Source: Acholoe squamosa (Eukaryota; Annelida; Polychaeta; Phyllodocida; Polynoidae). From it: DNA of 64,000 nucleotides. The position numbers were made by a program, and so were the translations under genes. Every line of letters begins with the position of its first letter. Positions within the stretch are counted from its first letter, which is position 1. The notes below the pieces were generated by a model. That model was not told the DNA's origin, searched no databases, and saw only the letters and a program-made list of their open reading frames with translations. The stretch is taken from NCBI GenBank assembly GCA_949317995.1, contig OX439035.1, positions 77,336,394 to 77,400,393 on the forward strand, given 5' to 3'. Shown here one piece after another: positions 46,155-59,700 of the stretch.

Positions 46155-48732
46155 AGTAATACAGGGACCTTTATATAAGATATCTCTTGTATACATTCCT
46201 CTATGGTCATTCATATATTACCATTTACACTGTTCAAAGGGAGAAGAAATAAAAAAAAAAATACATGTAGATGTATTCCTTAAGGATATGTGCAATATAT
46301 ACAAAATATTTGCCAATCTCAAATTTAAGAGATGAAGGAAGGAGCCATAAGGCATATTCTACCATCCAAGATACACCCCTTTCATTGGGAATCCTATCAG
46401 TGTACATAACGCATGCTTTTGTTATATATATATACATGTACATGCAGATGCTTTCCCCCACGCACATATCAACTTATACCTTGCCCAGAATATTGTGGCC
46501 ATGAATATGACCTTAGCAGTCAGAATGGCATTTAAACATCCAGTATCCATTGCTCACCCACATTGAGGAAATACTAATAAAAGCTATAGAGAGGTGACTC
46601 GTTATGTGCTTAAAATTGCTTGAATTGTAATCTTTGAAGTAGACTCAGCATCTTTAGATTTACCGTTATGATGATCACATTCTCTTTTTTATCATTTTCT
46701 TTTCTTTTTCAGTATGCTTTGTTAGGGTGACGTGAGTTGCCCTTCCATGCTGATTCAGATACTTCTGATTGTGTATATCAACTAGTATACGTGAGAAGGG
46801 GTGTATCCAGGGATAAATGGGGTTTATACAGATTATTTATACCTGGTTCAAGGATCTAACAAAATGTACATGTATGTTTTGTAAAAAGCTCAACTAATGC
46901 TAAATTTACACAATAATAACTGTTGCACTGTGTTGCAGCTATGGGTGGGATTTGAGCTTGTTCTCATACATATATCGAATGTACCCTACGATGCCAAATT
47001 TACTGTTAATAGATACTATTATTTGTTCAAGCATGGTCTCAGTCAGACAATTATCAGGACTAGATCATAAAGACAATCATTTGATGTGTTGGATATGTAT
47101 ATTAAATAATACTTCAATTTTATGCACCATCTTGCATGAAATCAGCTCTTCTTCGTTTCATGTAAATCTACAGATGGTATCGTGATTCATTACCTTGATG
47201 AAGTAAGATCACTTTACAGGTTATAAATACATTACATTGTAAATCACAAAGTCAGGAATCCGCTTTACAGTGGGTTTTCACATAACGTATTTGAAATAAA
47301 AGTAAGTTTTTTTAAAAAGTAAATTGTTGTGTTTTAGTTGTGCATGTTATAAGTCAAATGCACGGACAGAGTATTGTCAATTAATTTTCATAAAGTATGC
47401 TTTGGGACTATTCGACATATCATGTGAGACAATACGACAGGGCGATAATACAGATTAACAACCCTAATGATAGTGCCCCTATGCCATAGAATCACGGAAT
47501 GGCAAAGTTGGGTTTGAAATGCTAAAATAAACTTTTCTAAAAGGTTATTTACATCTATCTTATTACCTGTCGAATTGTCCTGTCAAATTCTGTCCAATAG
47601 TCCTGGTGAACTGTCCGCCCCCTAAAGCACGCACGTAAGAGCTACTCTACATAAATCCATTTACCATGGAGAAGATTTTGAAGCTTCTTTAGAGAGAAAT
47701 AGAGATGCCATTTTCCATAGTTGAGCAGGGATATAATCTGCATTGAATCGAGTTATCGTGCTAGAAATAGTGGCAGAAAGGAACCAAATTAAGGGCCTGG
47801 GTCAATAGAACATTATTCAAGCCTACTTGCCTCAGCTTGGTCCATTTTTTTTAAAAAAAATATATATGTCCCTGGCTGTGGCAGACAAATAGATTTTATT
47901 ATGCAAAAATTGAGCTAGTTTTTGCATCAATCTACGGCATGTGAACAAGTGACAATATATTTCTATTGCAGTCATTTGTTAACGATAATAGATATGATAT
48001 GTCTGGACTCCTATCTAGACAGTCAACACAATTCCAAACTATTTCTGGAATTTTAGTAGCTACTGATTTGATACGAAAAAGATCACTCTCCGATTCCATC
48101 ATCCTACGGGGAAGATGAATGATGTTAGTGTTTACGACTGAGCTCAATTATTAATGCTAAAGCATTTTTGTCATTTTATACAAAATCCGACGAAGTCGTG
48201 AAAAAGGACTAAATGCTACAGACTTTCCACAGAGGTTGTGTCACAAACCATGATAACATAATTACATGTATTCTATGTATTAGAACGCTCCGGGCAGAGA
48301 ACTCCGTTCCAGAACAGACCAAAGGCGCCCTCTTAAGTGTTGATCTTCACTATATTATTTCTTATTCTGGGAATGGTACAAAGGTCGGTCTTTTGGGACT
48401 TAGGACCCACCTCAGGTCCATAACTGAGAAAGGTGTGTATCTCAAAAATGCATGAACCTTAACCAAATTACCTCACCTAAGAAATATTTGGAAGATAGGC
48501 TAAGCTAGGTGACAGTTGAGATAGAGCTATTTTAGGACATAAGGACCTATGTGCTCACAAAAATCCTTTCTAGCAAATGCATTTTGTAATAACCTTACTG
48601 CCCAGGATTTTATATTGCACAATTACCAATACCCTTTATCTAGTGAATTTGGGTAACATGAATACCCAAAATATTGTCTCTGCTCTGTTGTTGCATGTAT
48701 AATCAAATCTGTTACTTAATTCTGAGAAGATG

Positions 48733-48963
48733 TAGGGTAACTTTCCCCTGACTCGACCACTAGGTATGTTGGCACCTTAAGTCGACCACCTGGGTTAACT
48801 TTCAGATATTATGTGGCCCCCAGTTGACTGTGCAGCATTAACTACAATATGAATATCCTGCACTTGACACCAACAATCCTGATTTATTGTGAAAGTAACT
48901 TGAAATATGGCAGAATGGTCGACTTAACATGCCTAGTGGTCGAGTCAGGGACAAGTTACCCTA
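48733..48963. mobile_element. MITE with about 38-bp inverted ends (TAGGGTAACTT)
   Basis: The left end TAGGGTAACTTTCCCCTGAC, continuing TCGACCACTAGG, is mirrored by CCTAGTGGTCGAGTCAGGGA then CAAGTTACCCTA. Read as GGGTAACTT ends, it is flanked by TA on both sides. A second internal TCGACCACCTGGG lies near 48784. The family is not assigned. Confidence 0.65.
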
Positions 48964-50078
48964 TGAGTTACATCGACGGGATATTGATGCGTATACGTTA
49001 GCCCTTGGCTCACGAGGAGAGGAGACACCAAGATCTTTTATTGAAAGACTATTCGACGTAGTAAGCGTGCAGCGCTTAGAAAATAATTTTGACATAAAAT
49101 ATCCCCCTAAAATTTTGCTCTAACTAGCATTCTCCTTGGTTGTTTAATACACTGATTCCTCCCCCAACACTCATCACACTAGGATGGGCCTTCACTGATG
49201 TTAAGGGCCGAAGTTCATATTTATATGTGCACCCCGAACTTTTAAGGTTTTACCATAGATTACATAGAAATATACATCATACATGCTGCGTGTGTACTAT
49301 AATTTACACAGCTCACTTTAATTGGTTTTGGTCCTACCATGGTCCACCTTAGCATACAACTGATCCTTAGGCCAAAAGAGAAAGTTAGGTTTCCAGTTAC
49401 ATGACCAAAACTGTTGGGGTCGGTAGGTCGGATTTTTTTCTTTTCTTAGTAGTGGTTCGATTATATGATATCTAGTTCGAAGTAAAACCAGACAAGTAAT
49501 CTCGGGTTAGTGCAACTGGCACATGTTTATTACTCGTGTAAATTATAATCAGGCTTGAAGATCAATGCTGCTATATGGAGAACAAGCTCAGTAAAAGTGG
49601 TCCTACCTTGACAGTGGTCAAGGTCTAATAGGTTATTGCTTCAATAAATGTATATATGAACACCATACTCCGCATACAGGAATATTGTTTAGATTAGGTG
49701 CTAGGTGTTTTCAAATAATACATGATAATAATAGCCATAACCTTTTGATGGAAATTCATGGGAGTGGAAAATACATACATGTGTTCAATTCAATTCAATT
49801 AAATGGATTTTCTAATTGATTTTCATGTAGGGGGTGTGCATGGAAAGTACTCATTTCTACCATTTGTCTACTTCTTTCTTATCTCTAAATGTGTCCTCTA
49901 TAGCGTCCTGAATAATGATATACCATCTCCATATCACCACCGCCCCCTACCATAGGTTAGCCCACAAAGGTTAGCTCTACAATCCCCCAGTCTATTCATA
50001 CGCTACCAAAGTCCTGATCCATAGAGCATTGTACAGAATTCTGCTGGGGGCACAACAACTAAAGGAACATTATCAAGC

Positions 50079-50525
50079 ATGGCTGTAAAGGCTGTTCTCT
50101 TCCTGCTGGCAGGTCTGCTGGCCATGGCCACAGCAGAAAAGGTGGTCTTCAAAGATTGTGGTAGGTACATCATCAAATGTCAAAGATTTCCCAGCAAATT
50201 GTCGTCATCTGTTGCCATGATTGGTCATCAATGGTGACTCCTTTTTGAGTGATAACTCATTCCGTCATCTTTCGCCACTGTGTGTTAGTCTCACATGGCA
50301 TAGCAATTGCTATTCCTGGTCCTGGTGATCTTGTGCTATAACGACGTCGTGTTCCATCTAGCTACATGTGTGAGCCACTTCACACAGGTTGACGAGGACT
50401 CACGACAATTTGCTGGGTTGTAATGAACAGTTACTCCGCATGAATATGTTTTGCCGGTAATGTATGCCCCTGCATATCACATTGTAGGTTAAGTACTGGG
50501 CTTGAGTTGTAGTTACCATGCAATG

Positions 50526-50578
<53 letters not shown>

Positions 50579-52911
50579 ACCCAATGTAATCTAACATTAT
50601 GTAACAGCCTTAGACGATGACCTACTCCTTGAATATCGTGCTTATTATATTGGAATATCTAAAGGACCTGTTCTGGAAACGGATTGATTATTTCATAATT
50701 CAGAAGAATAATTATTGATTTGTAAATTGGCTTTGTCTGTTGATTAAAGGTACTGTGGTTCCTTATTTGGAGCACATTGCAGAGCCAAGTCTCCTCACTA
50801 AAAGGCCTGCCGATATTTATGTGTCACTATACATGCAGACATTACAAAATGAAGCATTTACAGTGGTAATTCATCATGAATCTTTTAGCCACTAATCTAG
50901 TGACATAATTATTCTATTAAAAGGAAACCCTCATTTTGGATAACAGCACCCTTTTATCATAGCAATGCAGTGACATTTAAGAAGGCTCTAACACCAAAAA
51001 CATTGCGCCCAGAACTTATATACTTTCACTGGATGCTGTTGATTAATTGATACCATTATCAACAGCAGCCATACAAACCAATATTATCATTAACACTCGT
51101 TGAGAATATCTGACACGTAACCATACTGATAACTGCATGTTCGTGCACTCCCTATCAGGATCCAAGACTGCTAAACTGATGGAGGTTGACGTGACGCCGT
51201 GTCCCCAGGAGCCCTGCGTAATAAAACATAATACCACTGCCAAAATCTCGCTCACCTTCTCCTCTAGTAAGAAGACATAATAATACCCGGGGTCTATTGC
51301 AAAATAACGTAAATTTTGATTGTTCAAATATTATAATATTGTAGAAGAAGCCTAATGAGATAATACAGCCATACTTTTAGAGCTTTAGACATTCAAGTAC
51401 ATACGGCTATAATGCAAAGGGAATATAGTAGGCCTATAGGTTGAAATAGTGAAGAGCAATACCATTTACCATAATTTCAGCATAAGAGGGAATTTCCAAA
51501 TAAGTAGATTTGAGATATGAATGATGTCACAAATCCAGAAGGGAACCCCGTACCGCGATAATGATTCCATTTTCATCCAAAGTATGCCCATTTTCTACAT
51601 GTAAGGATCGAGCATTATAGCCTAACCTAAAAATTGTTTATAATCTAATTTTCATTTCATTCACATGTATATATGAAAACCTTCATGCCTCCAGTGGTGA
51701 ACACAACCAAGGTTACAGCTTTAGTGCACGGTATCGTTGATCGTGTCCCTGTACCATTCCCTCTCCCTGAGTCGGATGGTTGTAAGTGTGGAGTCAAGTG
51801 TCCTGTAAAGGTTGGAGACACAAATACCTACACCTATGGACTCTTCGTCTCTCCAGCATACCCCACGGTAAACCTTTAGATTTACGATGTGTCATATCTG
51901 ATAGATTGTCACCCATAGGAATGATTCATCGATGGCTTTGTTCAGTCATTTCTCTACAGTTCAAAGATGCCACTGTTCCTGCTCTTTTGTGAATTCCTAC
52001 TTTTACCCTGTAGCTTCAAGATTTTTTCCCCTTGCAATTCTAGGCAGTGTCAACCATGCAGTGTAAGACTATTTCGTACTTTATTGTTGTCTGGGCACAA
52101 CCATTATCTCAGCTTGTGTGGTAAAACATGGCAAATGTAGACATTAGGGGAACCCCATTTATTTAGCTCCATGTTTTAGCTAGTGGAAAATACATGTAGA
52201 ATGAATTAATAGAATCAGGGTGTCGTAACAGGGCGCATGCGCGGGGGGGGGCATGCCTGGGATGGGGGGGGGGGGTAAGTATGTTTTGCACCACCCCCCC
52301 CCCCATCCCTCATTCGGGAAGCACTGTACACTTATAGGGTGAACTGACCATTATACCTACAAATGGACCTAAAATAGCATGCATTTGAAAGGTTTTTTAA
52401 TGTTTCACTTGCAAAGCTCAGAATCACCAACGCATCCCACTTGAGGTGATCCCCCCTTCCCCACCAACGAACGTTGCTTCTGACTCCCCTGAAAATTGTT
52501 GTACATGAATTTGGATCTAAAAAGAATCATTTTAATCTGGTTTTAATAGTGAAAACTTTGGACATTCATCATGTATTCCACACTATCCAGAGCAAAGAGA
52601 GTTTACCCAAACCTGGTATGCATCAATCTTCACGGGGATAAAGAAAGTCCACTCAGAATAAAATTAATTTTGACCAGCGCAAACTAGCTTTTTGAATGCA
52701 TGTTATTACACATAGATAAAGTTTACCATCATATATCCCGTTAACCTATAACCCCAATTTTTCAATTTGAATAACTGAGCATCTATCTATATTTCTACAA
52801 TTGTCTTTATATCTTCCTCCATAGCTGAAGCTTCTTATCCAGTATGAACTGAAGGACGACCAAGGTATGGACTTGGCTTGTGCAGTAGTACCAGCAATAG
52901 TCTCAAACTGA
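50079..52911 (+). CDS. NPC2: NPC2-like secreted ML-domain lipid-binding protein 2
   Basis: Exons 50079-50160, 51159-51266, 51695-51867 and 52825-52911 join with phases 1, 1, 0 to 149 residues plus stop, all GT-AG. The start MAVKAVLFLLAGLLAMATA is a clear signal peptide. Cysteines follow the NPC2 pattern (FKDCGS, TPCPQEPC, GCKCGVKC, DLACAVV), with one extra cysteine in the third group. VHGIVDRVPVPFPLPES and the late LKLLIQYELKDDQG match the family's lipid-pocket strands. The length equals that of a standard NPC2. Sequons NTT occur twice. Same exon phases as the gene at 19868-45658, so a tandem duplicate. The likely role is sterol or other lipid binding in the lysosome or outside the cell; ligand and any immune role are inference. 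The ATG context ends in AAGCATGG. Confidence 0.95.
50527..50575 (+). repeat. AT microsatellite
   Basis: About 24 uninterrupted TA units in intron 1 of NPC2-like gene 2. Confidence 0.97.
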
Positions 52912-53938
52912 GACTAATCAACAGAAATCAACCCATTTACATATAAAGGTCCATTAGGATAGAATATGAAAGTGTTATTTTCTGCTTCTGTGGCTATATC
53001 TTATCAAGGGTGACCTTTAATTCGAAATATAGTCATTCAACTAGTATACACAAAGGCCTACCAAGTATCCCGTGGAGGTACACCCATTGTACACCTTTAG
53101 ATGTAATTTTAAAATCAATAAGTGACCCGACGAGGTATGACATGCTTCTATAGGTGGGAAATGACATTTCAAAGTTCAGTCCACAGGCTTTCAAATGAGA
53201 GACCTTGAGCTAAGATCTTCCAAATCATTTTTTTCCAATCACCCGCCAAACCTTTGTTGATATGGCTGACTTGATATGGTAAATATTCTCTAATTGCGTT
53301 ATATCCCACTGAATCTAATTATCCAAAAACAGTAAAAAAAATCAGTTTTATTGAAATAATAACCCCCCCCCAAAAAAAAAAAACATGTTTTTTCTTTCCA
53401 CAAAATTGTTTCTAGAAGGAAGCGTCAATGTCTGTTTTCAGTTCTGAGTTCGGTTCCTTTCGAGATCTTCAAAATACTGGGAGAAGAATCTCTTATCTTG
53501 GTCTATTTCCATGAAAACCAGAAAGATACATACATGCCTTTTTTACACTGAAAACTTCCTCATTGCATTCCAAAAAAGGAATGCTTGCCTGTGTGGTGGG
53601 GAAATTGGGTAATACCACTGGGTTCCTCATGAAATTATTTTTTTCTTTTTGGTATATTTTTCAGTGTTTTCCCAGATATTGCCCTCTGGTGGCCAAAACC
53701 AGAGGCTTCTAAAAAAAATCCCCCACGGAGGCTAGTTTCTTGAATTAATGATGTCATATGAGATCAAGACGTTAATCGGTGAGATAGCTACAGATCTATA
53801 TTTGAGAGAATACCATCCACGTATATTCTTTATACGTTGAAACGGTCAGAAAACGATCAGAAATTACATTAGTTGGCGTCAGTCCACCTAGGTGACAGCA
53901 CTCAGATGCAGTTTCCATTCATTGGAACGATAGGCTCC

Positions 53939-54195
53939 CACTTGGCATAAAACGTTTTTTTTTATGTTAAAAAAAGTTTTGATTACGTTCCTAAGTTTGC
54001 CAAACGTTTTTAACGTAAAAAAAAAAGACATCAAAACATGTAAAACTCAAAAACGTTTTAGGCAAACTTTTTTTCAACGTTGATAAACCGATCATTGAAA
54101 AAAACACGAAAAACTGGTTTAAAAGTTTGTCAAACGTGCTTTCAACGTTTCTTTAAAACGTTTTTACCCAAACCTAACAAAATGTTTGCCAAGTG
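53939..54195. mobile_element. AAACGTTT-rich palindromic element, copy 2
   Basis: CACTTGGC (53939-53946) and GCCAAGTG (54188-54195) bound a 257-bp body dominated by AAACGTTTTT words. Same plan as 15777-16096, though the interior order differs. Confidence 0.55.
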
Positions 54196-55242
54196 GGCTA
54201 GCATAATTGAATTTGAGCGAGACTTTTAACAATTAAGGCTGTGAAACAGAGACAATCGTTTCCATGACTCATACAAAATAAAATCAAGGAAATACCATAA
54301 TCCCCATTAGGAAGAAAATGGAACAGGTTCTATTTTAAAGAATAAAAGTGGCGTGAAACCACCCATTTTTCTTTCAAACGCCATATTCTAAGTTTAAAGA
54401 ATTGAAAGGAAATTGAACCTCTTACCGACCACTAAATGATACAATCACAATTCATAAGACAAACAATACTGTTTCATTAAAATCTTTATTAGCCTACATT
54501 GGAGAATGGCTTGTGTATTTCTATTCTTCTTATTCTTATTTTATTCCATGTTATTTGCGCTTTGTTCTTTGTGTTTCATAGAAAAATGAGGACCCCTCTC
54601 CCCACTGGCATTTTAATAGTGAGGAGTTCACCCCTTTGCTATTGACATCATGGTTTGATAGACTTAAGCCTACACATCATAAGATATTGCAAGGCCCTCA
54701 TCTGTCAAACACGTAGTTTGCAATTCTCGATGTGGTAGGCCTATTTTATAGTATTCTAAAGAGCGTGGTAAAATAGCTTCATATTTTAGACACAACCCCT
54801 GTTATAAAAATAGTCTATTTATTTGGGGGTTACTACATAACCCAACTAGCACATGTCATGCGATTTACATCACTTTAACGTGATCTCTACGTAAAACTCG
54901 TTAGTCTTACGTAAAAGTGGTGTAAATTGCATTGCATGTGCAAGATGAGAATTGAAAATTGATCCCGGAAAAGGATATTGAGGGGGCATTCGAAGTTTGG
55001 CTGTCAAAGGGAATATGTATATTCGGGATGATCAGATCTTGTAATGCACCGATAAGGAACAATGATGGCTGTATTCCTAAATATCCTGACCAACTTCTTA
55101 TATAGGAACCAATCCAACATATATTGCTTAAATTATGGACCAAATGTGCACTCTCCAATAGCTACTCTCGCGTATAAAAATGCAGCTAACCTTACAGGCT
55201 ACCAATTGTCACTATATAAATAGACCTGCACTAATGTCTAAC

Positions 55243-55248
55243 TTTATT
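55243..55248 (-). terminator. Poly(A) signal of the BPI-like gene
   Basis: AATAAA on the minus strand (TTTATT on plus), about 90 bp past the BPI-like stop codon. A normal position for a short 3' UTR. Confidence 0.55.
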
Positions 55249-55334
55249 TAATTTACGGTATCTGTTTATCGGCCACCTTTGCCGGGGTAATGTGTGATGT
55301 CACTGGGACGTCACGTTGATGACGTCGTCTACCT

Positions 55335-56662
55335 TTAAACGTCGGGCAAGATCTCAAAGTCCGATGCAATTATCATCACATCCTGAAAGGGAAAGAAACA
55401 TTATAAGTCATTCGGCTACATATACCAACAGAAGGTCATAGCAGTGATTTTTATGAAGCATCCTCAGGGGACCATGGATGTTCTATGAACATATAAATAT
55501 ATGCTGTATCTAACTATCAAAGTTAAAGAATGTCAATGATCTTATTGCACCAAGCTCGTGTCGACCATTCTTAAAATGTGCAGGCCTCATGATATTTGTT
55601 ACTAACAATGTATGTATATATATATGTATGAATTAAGAAATCCTACCTTAAGACCATCCACATTGATAACTGTAGGCTTAACCAGTCTGACGGCCTCCAA
55701 CTCAGGGAGGGTGAAGCCAGTATCTCCAATATCTGGAAAAAAACATATAAAAATTAGTTTCACATATATATGTATCACGAGTATTTTTCACTAAATGAGA
55801 GTTACTCGGCAGTGTGAGATAACCCTCAATGCAAAGATATTTGAGTCTTCATTTGTATCCACCTATTAGAAAGATCACGATGATGTTTTGAAGTTGAGAC
55901 TACTCCCTTTACCGTTAGAATAACCTGATTGGGCAGGATTATTTAATTACCTTTTAGGACAGGAAGCAGGAACTCTCTGGACGCTGTATTAATCACATTC
56001 TCAAAAACCTCCTGGAGGAAAGAGAAAAGATCTGGTCAGCCAATGAATTATCACATATTTTCAAATACTTCCTGCGAAGCGAAGTGGGTACAACACACAA
56101 ATATACACTATATCATAAACAATCTCCACTAGGAAAATCTCATCTCAAATGTCATAGTCTCCTGGTCTGAGATTTCACATGGTGTGTTTTATTATATGAC
56201 AAACATGTGTAAATTCGGAACAGGACACTACGGTGCAAACCATTGGTGTATTACATGGGGTCTGTCTGGACTTTTTCAAAATAAATGCAGTTTATCATTG
56301 TATTCTGGCAATCATAAAGCCCCAACATCATGTTGACCTTACAAGCCAGTCGGTTAGAATCTGGGGTTTTCTATTATGCCATGGATAGCAGAAGTTTATC
56401 AAGTATTATCCAGCTAGATTGATGAGAGAATTAAAGATTGTGATTGTATGGTACCCACCAGAGAAGGCCGGCAAATATAATCGTTATATTGTTGTTATAG
56501 ACATGTCATTAATGGATAGGGGAGCTGCATTCAGAAATGCATTTATCCGCATTTTTGGAATGCCTCTAGCTGCATTCAGGATTGCGTTTGCCTGCATTCG
56601 GAAATGCATCTGTATGCATTCAGGAATACATCTAACTGCATTCAGAAATCTCTCTCTCTCTC

Positions 56663-56746
<84 letters not shown>

Positions 56747-59700
56747 ATAGCCACCCCAGATAGGCAGCTGTTCATCATGCTCATATAGTCTGGAAATATC
56801 ACTGCAGGTGTCCACTCCAAGGTACAGGCATTAACTAGGCAGGAGATCATTGCTAAACTATGCACATGAGTGCTCATATGTTTAGCTGAGCTGTAAGGGA
56901 TATCTGGGATGCACCCCCAGAATATTTCGTATTCAATGTATAGATCATACTAATAAAACTAAGATTTACCAGAATGCCCTCCCCCACCAATTTTTCCCGC
57001 TGCTCCACGACCGCGTGCAGTCCAGATCCCTGAATATAATGATGGTCATAGTGACACTTAAAATCACCCATGATATTTCAACAGATGACTGCCAATGCAT
57101 ACGGAGAAAGTCATTCATTGTAAAGGAATTGCCTGCTAGGCGTCTAGTCGTTAAACCAAATTTATACTACACACCAATAAGCAGACTGTCACGCCCGTGA
57201 CTCCATACATGTATGATCTATTAAACTCCTTTTAGAGCAAAGACTGAAAGTGGAGTGGACACCTTAGGCATGGAGCAGCTCTCCACATGATCATGAGGTT
57301 TGTACAAAGGGAAGGTGTGTTACTACAGGGATCAACTATTACTCCCGCCCCACTATTTGTGTACCTGGACACCTTGAGCAATACCCTTATGGAATATTGG
57401 GTGTAGCACAGGTAGGTGTTTGGGAATGGGTTGAATGGGGAATACGAGGGGGTAGTCTTTGAGGATCTTAGTATACTCCCTGGCGAAAAGAAACTGCGAA
57501 GCAATAGAACAAGAAAACAAATATAGACCCTAGATAGAATAATTAAGGCCATTATCACGTGAGAACTCAAGGACTCAAAAACTGCATTCATAGTTTGTGT
57601 AATTCTAATATATGTATGAAACCACTAATATATATCAGTTGATCTAATAACCATATGGATGCTGGAATTGTAATATGGTTTGACTGTTTTTGACATAGAA
57701 TACTTACACTGTTAGTTTGGCCCATTTTGGAGTATGCTACATCAGCTCTGGACCTGGCAAAAAAGTTGACACATTAGAATTCGAACACTGAAATACTAGC
57801 ACCGATATTACCACATTATCCGTCCTGGCTCTACACATGTAGTAATATTAATTCTTATTTCTCTTTGATTAAGTCCTTTAATTGTTTATCGTTTAATTTG
57901 TGCCAGCGATTCCAATTGTATAGGGACTACATAACGACCGACTATTAAAGTTGATTTACAAGTACACAATGCATAGGCCTGTATATCTTAGCAGCTAGAC
58001 TTGCGACTTTTAGTCTTACCTTAAATCAGAAACGTCAAATCTGACGGTCTCATTTTTAACTACCACACGTACAGCTCCTGTTACATTCTGGAATCGAGAT
58101 AAAGAAATTTACAGAATTATTCCATTTCAATACATCCGACAAAATTGCATTGCAAAATGAACTGTTGAATCTACTAGGGATTCTCGTAAAACTAACCAGT
58201 GAACCACCGTAATTATTTTGCAGTGAACCAGTTTAGATTTCACAAGAAGCCCAAGGTGGCAGTACGGGGATGCAGGGAATCTCTGTGAAAATAATGACAT
58301 ATCTCAGGCAACTTTGGGACGCGGATTGCATCGTTTTTCAATTAACTTTTACAGTGTGTATAAATTTGACCCCCTCCCGCTCCGCATCACCATTTCCCAC
58401 ATGCTGGACAAAATGAAGCAGTGCGTTTGAAGTGTATCCGGGGGGTGTTGCTCTTATTGTAAAAAGAGCTGTGAGTATGTGCCCTCTTTTCTAAACAAGT
58501 CGTGCACTGCTTCACCTAAGTACTTGCACTCACTACATTAGTCTGAAAAGTTAGCTGCCTTGTTTAAAAAAGAGAGAGCTGCACTAATAGGTGCCTACTC
58601 ATGTCACACGCTCTATAGTTTGTTATACTGACTGACTTCTTCCAACTAGGTACCTACTCAATTCCCCCTTTTTTAGCACCGTACTTGAATGACCACTTGT
58701 GAGCAACAAAAGGGACAAGTTATAACTACATGAAAAGAAAGGACTGGAAACAAGGGCATTTTTAGCCAGCTCTTCCTTTTACTATAGGAGCAACACCCTC
58801 CTGAGATGAGTCCTAGGTGAGCTAGGTAGGTGAGCTAGGTGCATGTCCAACTATAGAATGCCACGTACTAGCTATCATTGGCAAGATCATAATAGGGATA
58901 ATATAGGTCCTCTTATTCCTCGCCCCTTTCTGGCCCCATCTTCCTCACTGTTTTACTCCCAGTACTGCACATACATGTATACTTACCATGGCAACAGAGA
59001 GTATTTTGACTGGCCTGTTGCCTTCACGGGCATAAACATGTGCAGTGAGATCCCCGGTAAGGCGGATGTGCCCACTGTCGATTGTGAGTTTGGGCGCGTG
59101 TGTAGCAGATACACTGACTGCCACATCTGATTTTGGATAATGCTGCGACAACTGCAAGAAGAAGAAAATATACAAAAAAATTATAGGTTTGCCTATACTC
59201 ATATACTGTAAGGAATCCTATTATAAAAACCTGCTTTCACGGTGTGGTAATTGTCCTACAATCGACCAAATTGTGGTCATAGCCCAGAGTAAATCTATAG
59301 TACGTACAATATAGTAGCGGATTATTAAGCTTTGGTGTCATGATGCATGAATATAGACTGAGTATCGTTTGTGTCATGGGTGGGCCGTTCACCTACGGGA
59401 GGGGAACGGGAGTAGAGTAGAGATACGAAAGTGGCTAGCATGAATATAGCCCTGAGAATCATTATGACTTGCACATACTGCATTCATATTTCATGCTGTC
59501 CCCTTGGGATTAATAAACTCACGGGGGCCACAATGATAATGTTCATATGGAGCTCATTAATTGGCATTACTCTATGAATTTAAAGCTTGATACAAATTAC
59601 ATGTAGCTGGATACATTCAACGAAAAGATCTTTATTAGTTCATATCCCAATTTCAATCGATGAAGCTTCATGGCATCCATAAAGATTCTGATTAGAATCA

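Larger units (their letters stand above)
45659..50078. other. Intergenic region between the two NPC2-like genes
   Basis: AT-rich, with no coding exon seen. It holds the third CAGTGATGCC MITE (46012-46154), a SINE/LINE-like tail (about 46490-46560), an inverted-repeat element (48733-48963) and a TTTCCAGTTAC fragment (about 49389-49435). The promoter of the second gene should lie just before 50079; no TATA box is obvious. Confidence 0.5.
52912..55334. other. Convergent intergenic region with AAACGTTT element
   Basis: The space between the 3' ends of NPC2-like gene 2 and the BPI-like gene. Apart from the element at 53939-54195 it is AT-rich unique-looking sequence. I see no exon. Confidence 0.5.

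Noticed and set aside
50527-50575. Possible regulatory AT tract in NPC2-like intron 1
   Set aside because: A plain dinucleotide microsatellite; nothing links it to regulation.
56419-56763. Frames ending in Ser-Leu or Glu-Arg runs
   Set aside because: Produced by translating the TC microsatellite.
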